DNA of 64,000 nucleotides from Flavobacteriaceae bacterium UBA3591 (GCA_002375695.1 DFMO01000015.1:124001-188000); one strand, 5' to 3'. Shown: positions 43,582 to 52,996, numbered from the stretch's first letter. The notes: generated from the letters alone by a model not told the origin. A program made the numbers and translations.

Positions 43582-44498
43582 TAATATTTAAATTTTATAC
43601 CTGCCCTAAAATAGGGAGAATTTTTTGTATTAATCTTGTAAACCTTTTTTCCGTCGCCATCTTCCAATCTAAAGCTGTTGTAAATAGAGTGTGCCGCATA
43701 TCCATAAAACAGCAAGTTTTCGGTAAAAAAATGCTCATAACCAAGACCAGCGAGGCCAATGGTAAGTTGGATGCTTTCGGCAACTGTGCCATCTTCCCCT
43801 TGATCTACGGCGGGAATAAAATTGTTTTGAATATTGGCAAAAACGTTGTCTATAGTTACAAACGCTTGTAATGCATCTTTATGATTGTTGTTTAAATAAT
43901 GGCGCACATTTGTTTTTGGAACTCCCAAGGTATAGGTCCAATTAGGGTGAAACTCTTTGTAATAATTTAAAATAGGAAGCGGGTACCATCTTCCGGGCGT
44001 TGTAGAATAGGTAAGTCCGGCGATAAAACGATATGGTTTTTTGCCTTCCACAGGATCATCTGTACGGTCGTTAACGGCGTAAGCACCAACTTCATAAATT
44101 AAATCGTCGCTAATAGGGCTTCCTTCAAAATCACTTTGCAATTTCACCCCGCCTTTAAACCCAAAACGCCAATAATCATTGTGTTTCCAAACGTAGCCCA
44201 AATAGGCGTCCATACGTTGGGTTGAAGAAATTAGATGGTCGTTAAACGCAAAAACATCTTGTGTATCTTTAATATTTATATCTACATATCGATATTCGAG
44301 ACCCACGACAAAAATTCTTTTATTATCGCTGTCTAGCGGAATTGGCGCTTGTACAAGTGCCCTATAACGATTAATACTATTATCTGAATCTGCAAATTGC
44401 AGATTTAAATACTCAACACGAGCTAAATCGGTTGTTTGTGCAGACATCCCAAATACTAAAAGCACAAGGAATGATGTAAAAAAAATTTTTCTTTTCAT
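43581..44498 (-). CDS. DUF6268-like outer-membrane beta-barrel protein
   Basis: A 305-residue exported protein with signal peptide (FFTSFLVLLVFGMSAQ) and alternating amphipathic strands ending in an aromatic residue (YFRAGIKFKY), the pattern of a small outer-membrane barrel. It starts the OMP, sigma-54 activator, PPK2 and peptidase run. Family naming as DUF6268 is from general similarity and is tentative; role unknown. Confidence 0.7.
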   Translation of the reverse strand: MKRKIFFTSFLVLLVFGMSAQTTDLARVEYLNLQFADSDNSINRYRALVQAPIPLDSDNKRIFVVGLEYRYVDINIKDTQDVFAFNDHLISSTQRMDAYLGYVWKHNDYWRFGFKGGVKLQSDFEGSPISDDLIYEVGAYAVNDRTDDPVEGKKPYRFIAGLTYSTTPGRWYPLPILNYYKEFHPNWTYTLGVPKTNVRHYLNNNHKDALQAFVTIDNVFANIQNNFIPAVDQGEDGTVAESIQLTIGLAGLGYEHFFTENLLFYGYAAHSIYNSFRLEDGDGKKVYKINTKNSPYFRAGIKFKY

Positions 44499-44552
44499 AA
44501 CTTTCTTTTTTTAGTTGAAATGTTAGTTAAAACATTGTGTGCTTCAGTTGAC

Positions 44553-45860
44553 TTAATACTTAAGCCATTTAAAAATTTCTTTGTAGGTAGGTTTTTTACC
44601 GTACATTAAAATTCCTACGCGATATATTTTAGCTGCAAACCAAACCATAGCAATAAAGGTTGCAAATAAAATAACTACTGAAATTATTTGTTGCCAAAGT
44701 GGCACTCCAAATGGAATACGCATTAACATTACCACAGGCGAAGTAAACGGAATGTACGAAAAAACTTGTGAGACTGTACCATGTGGATTATCGATTACGG
44801 TGAAAAAACCTACGTAAACTGCCAAAATTAGCGGCATTAAAATTGGCATCATAAACTGCTGGGTATCAGTTTCACTATCGACCGCAGCACCAACAGAGGC
44901 ATATAACGAAGCGTATAATAAATACCCGCCAACAAAAAATAGAATAAACATTATTACAAGGTTTGTAATAGGCAGGTTATTAATTTCTAAAATTACATCT
45001 TGTAAAATTTGTTGGGTTCCGCCGCTAACGCTATTTTCTATTACCTGTTGCGAAGGCGAGCCTGCCGAAGGGTCAATTCCGAATACAGAAGTTACCACCG
45101 TCATTAGTACCAAAATAAGTACCACCCATACAACAAATTGAGTAATACCGGCAAGTGTAGTTCCAAAAATCTTTCCTAACAGCAAGGTGCGCGGTTTTAC
45201 AGACGATATAATAACTTCGATAACCCTGCTGGTTTTTTCTTCAATTACGCTTCGCATAATCATATTTCCGTAGATTATGATAAACATAAAAAGAAGGTAT
45301 CCTGCGGCACCACCAAAAATTAACTTTAAACCAGATCCCAGTTTAGAGGTTTCTTTCCCCTGAAAAGTTTCTTGGTTTGCACTTATATTTATGTGAAGGT
45401 TTTTTATAGTTTCTGAATCGATCCCGGCTTCTTTTAATTTTAAAGTGTTTACCTTACTTTCTAGTAAATCGTTGATATCATTCATTAAAGAAAGGGAGGG
45501 AGAATCTTCAGAATAAAAAGTAATTTGGTCGGCAAGTTGCTCTAAAGATTGAGTTTTTGGAATGTGTAAAAGGCCATATATTTCGGCGTTTTCGGCAATG
45601 GTCTTTGCTTCTTGCAATGCCACTCCGCTAAGCAAATTATACTTTAATTGTGGTGTACTTTTAAAATCGTTTGAAAAATAACCGCTTTCATCCAGCACCG
45701 AAATTGTTCGAACTGTGTCATTATTTAAACTCGAAAGATATGCTACTAAGGCAAAAATTCCCACAAAAATGAGGGGACTTAAAAAAGTCATAACAATAAA
45801 CGATTTGTTACGAACTTTTGTAAAGTATTCTCTTGAAATTATAAGAGGAAGATGATTCAT
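44553..45860 (-). CDS. ABC transporter permease, NatB/YhaP type
   Basis: A 435-residue membrane protein with one N-terminal helix, a large extracytoplasmic loop (about residues 45-175) and five or six C-terminal helices. It has the family landmarks ISREYFTKVRNKSF and MRSVIEEKTSRVIEVIISSV. It pairs with the ATPase gene 6 bases upstream. Related NatAB systems export Na+ or toxic compounds; the substrate here is unknown. Confidence 0.88.
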   Translation of the reverse strand: MNHLPLIISREYFTKVRNKSFIVMTFLSPLIFVGIFALVAYLSSLNNDTVRTISVLDESGYFSNDFKSTPQLKYNLLSGVALQEAKTIAENAEIYGLLHIPKTQSLEQLADQITFYSEDSPSLSLMNDINDLLESKVNTLKLKEAGIDSETIKNLHINISANQETFQGKETSKLGSGLKLIFGGAAGYLLFMFIIIYGNMIMRSVIEEKTSRVIEVIISSVKPRTLLLGKIFGTTLAGITQFVVWVVLILVLMTVVTSVFGIDPSAGSPSQQVIENSVSGGTQQILQDVILEINNLPITNLVIMFILFFVGGYLLYASLYASVGAAVDSETDTQQFMMPILMPLILAVYVGFFTVIDNPHGTVSQVFSYIPFTSPVVMLMRIPFGVPLWQQIISVVILFATFIAMVWFAAKIYRVGILMYGKKPTYKEIFKWLKY

Positions 45861-45866
45861 TTTTGG

Positions 45867-46793
45867 TTAATTTTTTTGAATGGTTTCAATAAAAATATCA
45901 CTTGCCGATGGTACTAATTCAACAAAATGGGTTACTTGACCTAAGGTGGTTAAATAGCTTATAAAATCATTAGTAGCAACCGATTCTGGAATTTGTACTT
46001 TATACTGCAATTCGTTATTAATACTTTTAAAAGTTGCGGGTAGTACTTCAAACTTTTCTTTTAAAGCGGCAGTAGCAGCAGTGTGATTTGGGGTAATTAA
46101 ACCAATTTCAAAAGTATTGCTACGGTATTGTCTTTTAATATCTAAAAGCTTGCCGTCTAGTATTTTGTTGCTTTTATGAATTAGCGCAATATGATCGCAC
46201 ATTTCTTCAACCGATTCCATACGGTGTGTAGAAAAAATTACAGTTGCGCCATTGTCTCTTAGGTGTAAAATTTCATCTTTAATTAAATTGGCGTTTATAG
46301 GGTCGAAACCGCTAAAAGGTTCGTCAAAAATTAAAAGCTTTGGGTCGTGTAAAACGGTTACCACAAACTGAATTTTTTGCGCCATTCCTTTTGAAAGCTC
46401 CTGAATTTTTTTGTCCCACCAATCGCCAATTTCCAAGCGGTCAAACCAATATTTAATTTTCTTTTTTGCCTCTTGTTTAGACAGCCCTTTTAATTGAGCG
46501 AGGTACAAAACCTGCTCCCCTACTTTCATAGACTTGTACAGGCCGCGCTCTTCGGGTAAATAGCCAATATATTTAATATGGTGCGGTTGCAAGGGTTCGC
46601 CATCCAAAATAACCGAACCCGTATCGGGCATGGTAATTTGATTAATAATACGAATGAGGGTGGTTTTACCTGCTCCATTTGGCCCCAATAAACCAAAAAT
46701 GCTACCTTTTTCTACTTCTATTGAAGCGTTGTTTAGCGCTTTATAAGCGCCATAAGTTTTTGAAACATTGTTAACAACTAAAAGTTTTTCCAT
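45867..46793 (-). CDS. ABC transporter ATP-binding protein, NatA type
   Basis: A 308-residue ATPase with GPNGAGKTT, signature LSKGMAQKIQFVVTVL, Walker B LIFDEPFSGFDPIN and switch STHR, followed by a C-terminal extension of about 90 residues usual in the NatA/DrrA group. First gene of the transporter pair and perhaps of the whole leftward run to 40096. The minus-strand hairpins just upstream (46921-46999) insulate it from dnaJ. Confidence 0.9.
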   Translation of the reverse strand: MEKLLVVNNVSKTYGAYKALNNASIEVEKGSIFGLLGPNGAGKTTLIRIINQITMPDTGSVILDGEPLQPHHIKYIGYLPEERGLYKSMKVGEQVLYLAQLKGLSKQEAKKKIKYWFDRLEIGDWWDKKIQELSKGMAQKIQFVVTVLHDPKLLIFDEPFSGFDPINANLIKDEILHLRDNGATVIFSTHRMESVEEMCDHIALIHKSNKILDGKLLDIKRQYRSNTFEIGLITPNHTAATAALKEKFEVLPATFKSINNELQYKVQIPESVATNDFISYLTTLGQVTHFVELVPSASDIFIETIQKN

Positions 46794-46913
46794 AAAATAA
46801 TTTGAAGTCTGTAAATATATTGAATTGGTGGTGAAGCTTTAGGTGAATTAAGAGTATTTTAAGTGAAAAATTTTAGGATAAAAACAGATTTATTTAACAC
46901 AAAGAGTATAAAA

Positions 46914-46949
46914 AACAAAACCCACCCAAAAAATAAATCTTGGGTGGGA
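46914..46949 (-). terminator. second minus-strand terminator downstream of dnaJ
   Basis: A 9-base stem CCCACCCAA / TTGGGTGGG is followed on the minus strand by TTTTGTTTT. It lies between dnaJ and the NatA gene. Confidence 0.65.
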
Positions 46950-46967
46950 AAAAAATTGCTATGAAAA

Positions 46968-46999
46968 AGAAAAAATTATCACTTCAAAAGAAGAAGTGA
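46968..46999 (-). terminator. minus-strand terminator of grpE-dnaJ
   Basis: TCACTTC / GAAGTGA stem (46979-46985 and 46993-46999) with a T-rich run on the minus strand after it. It sits 40 bases after the dnaJ stop. Confidence 0.6.
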
Positions 47000-47038
47000 C
47001 TCTTCAAATATATGCAAAAAAATTTATTTAACGTTTAT

Positions 47039-48151
47039 TTAAGAGAACATATCTTTTACTTTTTCAAAAAATGATTTGTCTTCCTTTTCAGGGTTTGGTA
47101 CGAAGTGATCATCATCGCGCATTTTTTCGAAAAACTCTTTTTGTTCTTTCGACAGTGATTTTGGGGTCCACACATTTACGTGTACCAACAAATCTCCGGT
47201 ACCGTATCCATTAATACTTGGAATACCTTTATTTCTCAATCTTAGTATTTTTCCGCTTTGCGCTCCGTTTTCAATTTTAATTCGCACTTTTCCGGTAACG
47301 GTTTCAATTTCTTTTGAAGTACCCAGTGCGGCTTCAGAAAAACTAATATATAAATCGTAGTGTAAGTTATCGCCTTCGCGCTGTAAGGTTGCGTGAGGTT
47401 TTTCTTCAATGGCTACTAAAAGGTCACCAGCAACACCATTGCCCGGAGCATCGTTACCTTTGCCCGAAACTTTTAATTGCATACCATCTACTACTCCCGC
47501 TGGTATTTTAATAGATACAGTTTCTTCGGTAACCAACATACCATTTGCATCGGCATTTGACGGTTTTGAATCTACCACCTCTCCCGTTCCACCACAGGTG
47601 TTACACGGAGCCGAAGTTTGCATTCTTCCTAAAATAGTATTTTGAATACGGGTTACTTGCCCTTGCCCATTACAAGTGCCACACGTTTTATAGGTTGTAC
47701 CTTTTGCAAGTTTTTTGCGTTTTACTTTTATCTTTTTTTCAACCCCATTGGCAATTTCTTCCAAAGTAAGTTGAACACGAATACGAAGGTTACTACCTTT
47801 TACAGTTCTACGACCGCCGCCGCCAAAGCCGCCACCGCCAAAACCACCACCAAAGGCACCGCCAAATATATCGCCAAACTGGCTAAATATATCGTCCATA
47901 TTCATGCCGCCGCCGCCAAAACCGCCGCCTTCAAAAGCACGATGACCAAATTGATCGTAACGAGCGCGCTTATCGGGGTCGCTTAAAACCTCGTAAGCCT
48001 CTGCCGATTTTTTAAACATCGCTTCGGCTTCGGTATCGCCAGGATTTTTATCGGGGTGATATTGAATCGCTTTTTTACGGTAGGCTTTTTTAATTTCGGC
48101 TGCAGATGCCGACTTTGATATGCCTAAAATTTCATAATAATCTTCCTTCAT
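47039..48151 (-). CDS. dnaJ: chaperone DnaJ with a reduced zinc finger
   Basis: A 370-residue Hsp40. J domain residues 4-67 (HPD in YHPDKNPGD); Gly/Phe region about 72-113; zinc region with only two CxxCxGxG repeats (CGTCNGQG, CNTCGGTG) where canonical DnaJ has four; substrate-binding beta domains after it. By position the two kept repeats correspond to repeats 2 and 3, so zinc centre II stays while centre I is lost. It starts 1 base after grpE. Confidence 0.96.
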   Translation of the reverse strand: MKEDYYEILGISKSASAAEIKKAYRKKAIQYHPDKNPGDTEAEAMFKKSAEAYEVLSDPDKRARYDQFGHRAFEGGGFGGGGMNMDDIFSQFGDIFGGAFGGGFGGGGFGGGGRRTVKGSNLRIRVQLTLEEIANGVEKKIKVKRKKLAKGTTYKTCGTCNGQGQVTRIQNTILGRMQTSAPCNTCGGTGEVVDSKPSNADANGMLVTEETVSIKIPAGVVDGMQLKVSGKGNDAPGNGVAGDLLVAIEEKPHATLQREGDNLHYDLYISFSEAALGTSKEIETVTGKVRIKIENGAQSGKILRLRNKGIPSINGYGTGDLLVHVNVWTPKSLSKEQKEFFEKMRDDDHFVPNPEKEDKSFFEKVKDMFS

Positions 48152-48152
48152 A

Positions 48153-48713
48153 CTATTGTCCTATAACTACTTTTGGGTAACGAATAATTTTTTCGCCAAG
48201 GGTATATCCTTTTTCAACTACATCTATAATTTTGCCTTTAAGCTTTTTATCGGGCGCCGGAATTTGGGTAATCGCTTCGTGCGATTCAGAATCAAAAGCA
48301 TCGCCTTGCTTAACCTCCATTAATTCTAACCCTTTGCTTTTTAAAGTTTCGTAGAATTTGTTTTTAATAAGCTCTACGCCTTTGTATAGACTGTCATCTT
48401 CGTTCTTTTTAATTTCTTTTAGCGCACGCTCAAAATCGTCTAAAACCGGTAAAAGAGAAATCATAATATCTTCTCCGGCAGTTTTAAACATATCGATACG
48501 TTCGCGAGCAGTACGTTTTTTATAATTTTCAAACTCGGCAAAAAGGCGTAAATAACGGTCTTTTTCGTTTTGTAAATTTTCTTGTGCCTCGGTTAGTTCA
48601 TCTTTTTTCTTTTCGGTTGTGGTATCCTGCTCATTTACATCTTGAACATCCTGCTCTTCAAAACCTACTTCGCCTTCGGTTTTGGAATCTTTTATATTAT
48701 CATTTTTGCTCAT
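48153..48713 (-). CDS. grpE: nucleotide exchange factor GrpE
   Basis: A 186-residue protein with an acidic coiled-coil N-terminus and the GrpE core YLRLFAEFENYKKRTARER and the IRYPKVVIG end. It releases ADP from DnaK. The frame is open to a TTG at 48779, but that TTG is the -33 element of the promoter at 48748-48779, so the ATG at 48713 is the start. Co-transcribed with dnaJ; dnaK lies elsewhere. No CIRCE operator or heat-shock sigma signature is obvious. Confidence 0.95.
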   Translation of the reverse strand: MSKNDNIKDSKTEGEVGFEEQDVQDVNEQDTTTEKKKDELTEAQENLQNEKDRYLRLFAEFENYKKRTARERIDMFKTAGEDIMISLLPVLDDFERALKEIKKNEDDSLYKGVELIKNKFYETLKSKGLELMEVKQGDAFDSESHEAITQIPAPDKKLKGKIIDVVEKGYTLGEKIIRYPKVVIGQ

Positions 48714-48747
48714 AGTAGCGTTTCTTACATTTTTTTTGACAAGGGAG

Positions 48748-48779
48748 CAAAAGTACTGCCATTTGTTTAAAAATGTCAA
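48748..48779 (-). promoter_or_regulatory. promoter of grpE-dnaJ
   Basis: Minus strand: TTG at 48779-48777, 21-base spacer, TACTTTTG at 48755-48748. Matches TTG-N17-23-TAnnTTTG. Confidence 0.65.
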
Positions 48780-48867
48780 AATGTCACAGCTTTTTATTTA
48801 ATATTATTTTAAGAGTTTAATAATGTTACTAGGCTATTTTTGCAGTGAATAACTAAAATGAAATAAT

Positions 48868-49521
48868 ATGAAATCGAATCTCTTAAAAATTACTTTATTA
48901 GCCTTTATTACAGTGGGTGCAATGTCTTGTAAAAACAATGAAAAAAATGCAGATGTTGAAGTGGCCGAAGCTGCCGAAGCAACCGAAACAGCTGTAGCTT
49001 ACACGGTAGATACTGCTGCATCTACAATTAAGTGGGAAGGTAAAAAACCAACAGCAACGCACCACGGAACTATTAGCTTAGCCGATGGAACTCTTTTCGT
49101 AAACAACGGTGAAATTGAAGCTGGAGATTTTACTATCGATATGAAAAGTATAAAAGTTGAAGATTTGGAAGGTGAATCTAAAGCAAATCTTGAAGCTCAC
49201 TTAATGGGTACCGTGGAAGGGAAAGAAGGCGACTTTTTTAATACAAATAAATACCCAACCGCAAAATTTGAATTAACCGGAATTGAAAACAATATGGTTA
49301 AGGGTAATCTTACAATTAAAGATAAAACAAATGCTGTTGCGTTTCCTGCTAAAGTTGCTGTAGATGGTGATAAAATTACCTTTACAAGCGAGAGTTTTGA
49401 AATTGACAGAACTAAGTGGGGTGCTAACTTTGGGTCAAAATCTGTTTTTGATAACTTAGGAGACAAATTTGTACACGACGAAATAAAGCTTACAGTTACT
49501 TTAACTGCAACAAAAAAATAA
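48868..49521 (+). CDS. YceI-family lipoprotein
   Basis: A 217-residue lipoprotein with a lipobox ending MSC (cysteine near residue 21), an acidic leader and the YceI beta-barrel: YTVDTAASTIKWEGKKP, FTIDMKSIKVED, KYPTAKFELTG and FEIDRTKWG. YceI proteins bind polyisoprenoid-like lipids in the periplasm. TATTTTTG at 48835-48842 is a likely -7 element. Shared terminator with the convergent gene. Confidence 0.9.
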   Translation: MKSNLLKITLLAFITVGAMSCKNNEKNADVEVAEAAEATETAVAYTVDTAASTIKWEGKKPTATHHGTISLADGTLFVNNGEIEAGDFTIDMKSIKVEDLEGESKANLEAHLMGTVEGKEGDFFNTNKYPTAKFELTGIENNMVKGNLTIKDKTNAVAFPAKVAVDGDKITFTSESFEIDRTKWGANFGSKSVFDNLGDKFVHDEIKLTVTLTATKK

Positions 49522-49542
49522 GTTTTAAATTAAAGCTTAAAC

Positions 49543-49570
49543 AAAAAGAGAGGCAATTGCCTCTCTTTTT
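49543..49570. terminator. bidirectional terminator between the YceI gene and the SDR39U1 gene
   Basis: A perfect 28-base palindrome (A5-GAGAGGC, centre AATT, GCCTCTC-T5) serves both convergent genes; it includes the end of the minus-strand gene at 49570. Confidence 0.85.
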
Positions 49571-50487
49571 TATTGTAGTAAATTGTTTAAAGCATTTTCT
49601 AAATTATAGTACTTAAAGTGGTAGCCCAATTCTTCTAATTTGTGTGAACTAACCAGTTGTCCCTCCAACAAAAGCACTGCCATTTCGCCTAAAATTAATT
49701 TTAAAACAAAACCGGGTATATTGGGTAACCATAGTGGGGCGTCTAGTTTTGCCGCCATCATTTTTGTCATTCGTTTATTTACAACCGGGTTTGGCGCTAC
49801 GGCATTAAATTTTCCTTCTATTTGGTTTTTTAAAAGAAATAAATAAATACCTGCAACATCTTCGAGGTGTATCCACGATTGCCATTGATTACCATTGCCA
49901 AGCGGTGCTCCAAGGCCGTATTTTATAGGTTTTACAAGCTTTGGCAGTGCACCGTCATCTTTGGCTAACACCATTCCGGTTCTAACTTTACTCACTTCCA
50001 TGCCCATTCCTAAGCCTTTAAATTGTGCAGCTGCGGCTTCCCACGCTACAACAACTTCGGCTAAAAATGTATCGCCAACATCTTGGTCTTCTTCGGTGTA
50101 TAATTTAGTTTCAGAATGAGGGTAAATATTGATACCACTTGCAGAGATAAAATGCACAATAGAATGCTCTATTTCTTGTAATGTTTTATAGAGCAAGTTC
50201 ATACTTTCTATGCGGCTTTCAAGGATAACTTTTTTATAAGATTTGGTCCAACGTTTTGCAATAGTTGCACCCACAAGATTTACAATAGCTTCGGCACCTT
50301 TAAACGCTTCTTTATCTATCTCTCCATTCTGGGGGTTCCAGTAAAATCCGCGATAATTATCTGTGTTTTCAATTTTTTCTTTGCTTGTAGTGAGATAATT
50401 AACCGCTATACCTTCACTATGACATTGTTTTACCAGCTCTGTACCAATAAGCCCCGTAGCCCCCGTTATTAATACTCTCTTTATCAT
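49570..50487 (-). CDS. TIGR01777 family NAD(P)-binding epimerase-like protein (SDR39U1/YfcH)
   Basis: A 305-residue SDR with ITGATGLIGTEL at the nucleotide-binding site, FISASGINIYP, and a C-terminal DUF1731-like block (LDAPLWLPNIPGFVLKLILG, about residues 243-262). Family members are of unclear activity, often linked with cell division or sugar metabolism in name only. Convergent with the YceI gene. Confidence 0.9.
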   Translation of the reverse strand: MIKRVLITGATGLIGTELVKQCHSEGIAVNYLTTSKEKIENTDNYRGFYWNPQNGEIDKEAFKGAEAIVNLVGATIAKRWTKSYKKVILESRIESMNLLYKTLQEIEHSIVHFISASGINIYPHSETKLYTEEDQDVGDTFLAEVVVAWEAAAAQFKGLGMGMEVSKVRTGMVLAKDDGALPKLVKPIKYGLGAPLGNGNQWQSWIHLEDVAGIYLFLLKNQIEGKFNAVAPNPVVNKRMTKMMAAKLDAPLWLPNIPGFVLKLILGEMAVLLLEGQLVSSHKLEELGYHFKYYNLENALNNLLQ

Positions 50488-50612
50488 AAACCTAAAATTA
50501 TAGATATAAAAAGAAACAACAAGCAGCCTTAACGCAAGATTATGAATTTAAAGAATAATACGTGCAACGCTCTTAGATGATGGCGATTAAAACAAATTGT
50601 TTTTTAGAAAAT

Positions 50613-51281
50613 TTAGATTTTTTTAGCGCGTAACATTTCTTTTTTACCCGGAGGGCCCGGCAAACGTTCAACCGTAAATCCTACTGCTTGCATAGCACGC
50701 CGTGCATTGCCATTTGCAGCATAGGTTACTAAATATCCGTCTTTTTGCAAGGCATTATACATTATTTTAAAGATTGTTTCGGTCCAAAGTTCTGGTTGAA
50801 CCCTTATACCAAAAGCATCAAAATAAATGAGGTTAAAACTATTTATGGTTGAAATTTCTAAAAAGCGTTTTTGCTCTTTGGTAAGCTGAAATTTGCTTGA
50901 AACAGTCACTTTTTTTTCCCACGGGCTGGAATGAAGTTGTAGAAATTTTTCATTCGAAATATTTAATAATTCACTGTAATTGAGTTTTTCAACCTCTTCA
51001 ATTTTAAGCGGATATGCCTCTACTCCGGTATAATTAATACGAACCGCAATATTGTCGGTTTCTAAATAAGTAAGCAACGCATTTAAACCGGTGCCAAAAC
51101 CTATTTCGAGTATGGAAATATCTTCAAGTGGATTGATTTGTAGCCAGTGATATAAACCTTCTTTTAAAAACACATGACGCGCTTCGGCTATTGCACCGTG
51201 TTTAGAATGGTACTGTTCGCCCCATTCTGGAATGTGCAAGGTGTAAGAGCCGTCGCCCGTTTTAAAGAGTGTTTTTTTCAA
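50613..51281 (-). CDS. mnmD: MnmD-type tRNA methyltransferase
   Basis: A 222-residue enzyme equal to the methyltransferase half of MnmC: ISILEIGFGTGLNALLT (motif I), IYFDAFGIRVQPELWTE and VTYAANGNARRAMQAVGF. It completes the 5-methylaminomethyl-2-thiouridine modification in tRNA. Starts 5 bases after the DUF4920 gene. Confidence 0.9.
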   Translation of the reverse strand: MKKTLFKTGDGSYTLHIPEWGEQYHSKHGAIAEARHVFLKEGLYHWLQINPLEDISILEIGFGTGLNALLTYLETDNIAVRINYTGVEAYPLKIEEVEKLNYSELLNISNEKFLQLHSSPWEKKVTVSSKFQLTKEQKRFLEISTINSFNLIYFDAFGIRVQPELWTETIFKIMYNALQKDGYLVTYAANGNARRAMQAVGFTVERLPGPPGKKEMLRAKKI

Positions 51282-51286
51282 AAATT

Positions 51287-51802
51287 TTATTGTTTTACTT
51301 CCTCAGGAATAAGTACACCGTTGGCTTCAAAAGCAAGGGTTCGTTTAACTTCGGTAATAGCGGCTATTTCTTCGGGAGTAGCGCCACCATCTTCGGCGTA
51401 GTGTTGTTGATCTTCTACGCTCATTTCTTCAATATATGCTTTACCGGCTGCAATAATTTCTTTTCCAGCGATGTCTTTCGGCATAAAAAATCCGTAGTCT
51501 TTAAATCGCACCATGGCTTCTTCTTCACCCATATTAACTTTCATCCAGCAACCTTTTTTTTGGCATACCTCTTTAACTTGGGTAGCAAACTTTACATTAA
51601 TGGTATCGCCCGGTTTTAGATTGTTGTATTTTTTAACAAGATCGGTATTTGAAAGTACATTTTCATCTGTGATACTTTCTCCAAACGATTTGTAATTAAT
51701 TGTTGTTTCGCTTTCGGCAGCTACAGGTTGCTCTTTTGTAGTTTCATTTTTACAGCCAATAGCAAAAATAGATATCGCTAAAACAAATAGTATTTTTTTC
51801 AT
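51287..51802 (-). CDS. DUF4920 family lipoprotein
   Basis: A 171-residue lipoprotein with signal peptide ending AIGC (cysteine 17) and a small beta-barrel domain containing the Cys pair VCQKKGCWM (about residues 98-106) and FKDYGFFMP. DUF4920 has no known role. Upstream gene of a two-gene unit with mnmD. Confidence 0.88.
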   Translation of the reverse strand: MKKILFVLAISIFAIGCKNETTKEQPVAAESETTINYKSFGESITDENVLSNTDLVKKYNNLKPGDTINVKFATQVKEVCQKKGCWMKVNMGEEEAMVRFKDYGFFMPKDIAGKEIIAAGKAYIEEMSVEDQQHYAEDGGATPEEIAAITEVKRTLAFEANGVLIPEEVKQ

Positions 51803-51907
51803 AGTGGGTTATTTAATAAAATATTGATTGGTAATGAATTGCAATTTTAATGATTTTTTGAATTTTTTATGGTGTAAATTTTGTCTATTTTTACCAAATA
51901 AATACAG

Positions 51908-52984
51908 ATGTTCATGAATTCTTCAACTACACAAAAACTACACATTCAAAAAGCTCCAACTTCTAGAGTAAATGATGTAGACTTTCAAAATCTTACCTTT
52001 GGAACAACTTTTACCGACCATATGTTTGAGTGCGATTATAAAGATGGAAAGTGGCAAAATCCTACCATTAAGCCATACGGTCCATTAACAATTTCGCCGG
52101 CTGCAAAAGTGTTTCATTACGGGCAAGCAGTGTTCGAAGGAATGAAAGCTTTTAAAGATGAAGATGATAGGGTGTGGCTTTTTAGACCCGAAGAAAATTT
52201 TAATAGAATAAACAAGTCGTCTAAACGGATGGCAATCCCAGAATTTCCGAAAGATATCTTTTTTGAAGCGCTTACCACTATTGTAGCTATGGACAGAGCG
52301 TGGGTACAAAAAGGTTTGGGCAATTCGTTATACATTCGCCCTTTTGTGATGGCTACGCAAGTAGGTGTATCGGCATCGGCATCAACAGAATATAAGTTTA
52401 TGATAATTATGTCGCCAGCACAAGCTTATTACACAAGCGATGTAAAAGTTGAAATAGCCGAGCATTATAGCCGTTCGGCAAATGGCGGGGTAGGAGCTGC
52501 AAAGGCTGCCGGAAATTACGGTGCACAGTTTTATCCAACAAATTTGGCCCGCGAACGCGGTTTTCAGCAAGTTATTTGGACCGATGCTAACGAACATAAA
52601 TTGCTAGAAGAAGCCGGTACAATGAATGTATTTTTTAGAGTAAACGACACCCTAATAACGGCGCCTATTAGCGACAGAATTTTAGATGGTGTTACCCGAA
52701 AAAGTGTTATCGCTTTGGCAAAACGCAACAATATTGCTGTAGAAGAACGACCTGTTTTGGTTGCCGAAATAGTTGAAGCAGCAAAGAATGGTAGTTTAAA
52801 AGAAATTTTTGGTGCAGGTACGGCAGCAGTAATTAGCCCTGTAAGCGCTTTTAGTTACAAAGGGATTGAATACGAAATAAAAAAACCAGAAGATAATTAT
52901 GCCAAACGTCTTAAAAGCGAGTTGATGGATATACAAACCAATCGCGCCGAAGATCCTTTTGGCTGGCGAGTAGAGGTAAAATAA
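51908..52984 (+). CDS. ilvE: branched-chain amino acid aminotransferase
   Basis: A 358-residue class IV PLP enzyme interconverting Leu, Ile or Val and their 2-keto acids. Features: HYGQAVFEGMKAFK, the PLP lysine in GAAKAAGNYG (about residue 201), ANEHKLLEEAGTMNVFF and the TAAVISPVSAF block. The ATG at 51914 is also possible. A TATTTTTA element at about 51884 resembles a weak promoter. It converges on the MazG-like gene over a perfect inverted repeat. Confidence 0.94.
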   Translation: MFMNSSTTQKLHIQKAPTSRVNDVDFQNLTFGTTFTDHMFECDYKDGKWQNPTIKPYGPLTISPAAKVFHYGQAVFEGMKAFKDEDDRVWLFRPEENFNRINKSSKRMAIPEFPKDIFFEALTTIVAMDRAWVQKGLGNSLYIRPFVMATQVGVSASASTEYKFMIIMSPAQAYYTSDVKVEIAEHYSRSANGGVGAAKAAGNYGAQFYPTNLARERGFQQVIWTDANEHKLLEEAGTMNVFFRVNDTLITAPISDRILDGVTRKSVIALAKRNNIAVEERPVLVAEIVEAAKNGSLKEIFGAGTAAVISPVSAFSYKGIEYEIKKPEDNYAKRLKSELMDIQTNRAEDPFGWRVEVK

Positions 52985-52996
52985 AAACGATATTTT

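Noticed and set aside
46961..46999. A 12-residue frame (MKKKKLSLQKKK) resembling the leader of flavobacterial lanthipeptide precursors
   Set aside because: It ends at a TGA after 12 codons, has no core peptide or modification enzymes nearby, and lies on the complementary strand of the dnaJ terminator hairpin, which explains the sequence.
48665..48867. Heat-shock CIRCE-type inverted repeat before grpE
   Set aside because: No 9-base inverted repeat with the usual spacing was found; only the standard promoter is present.
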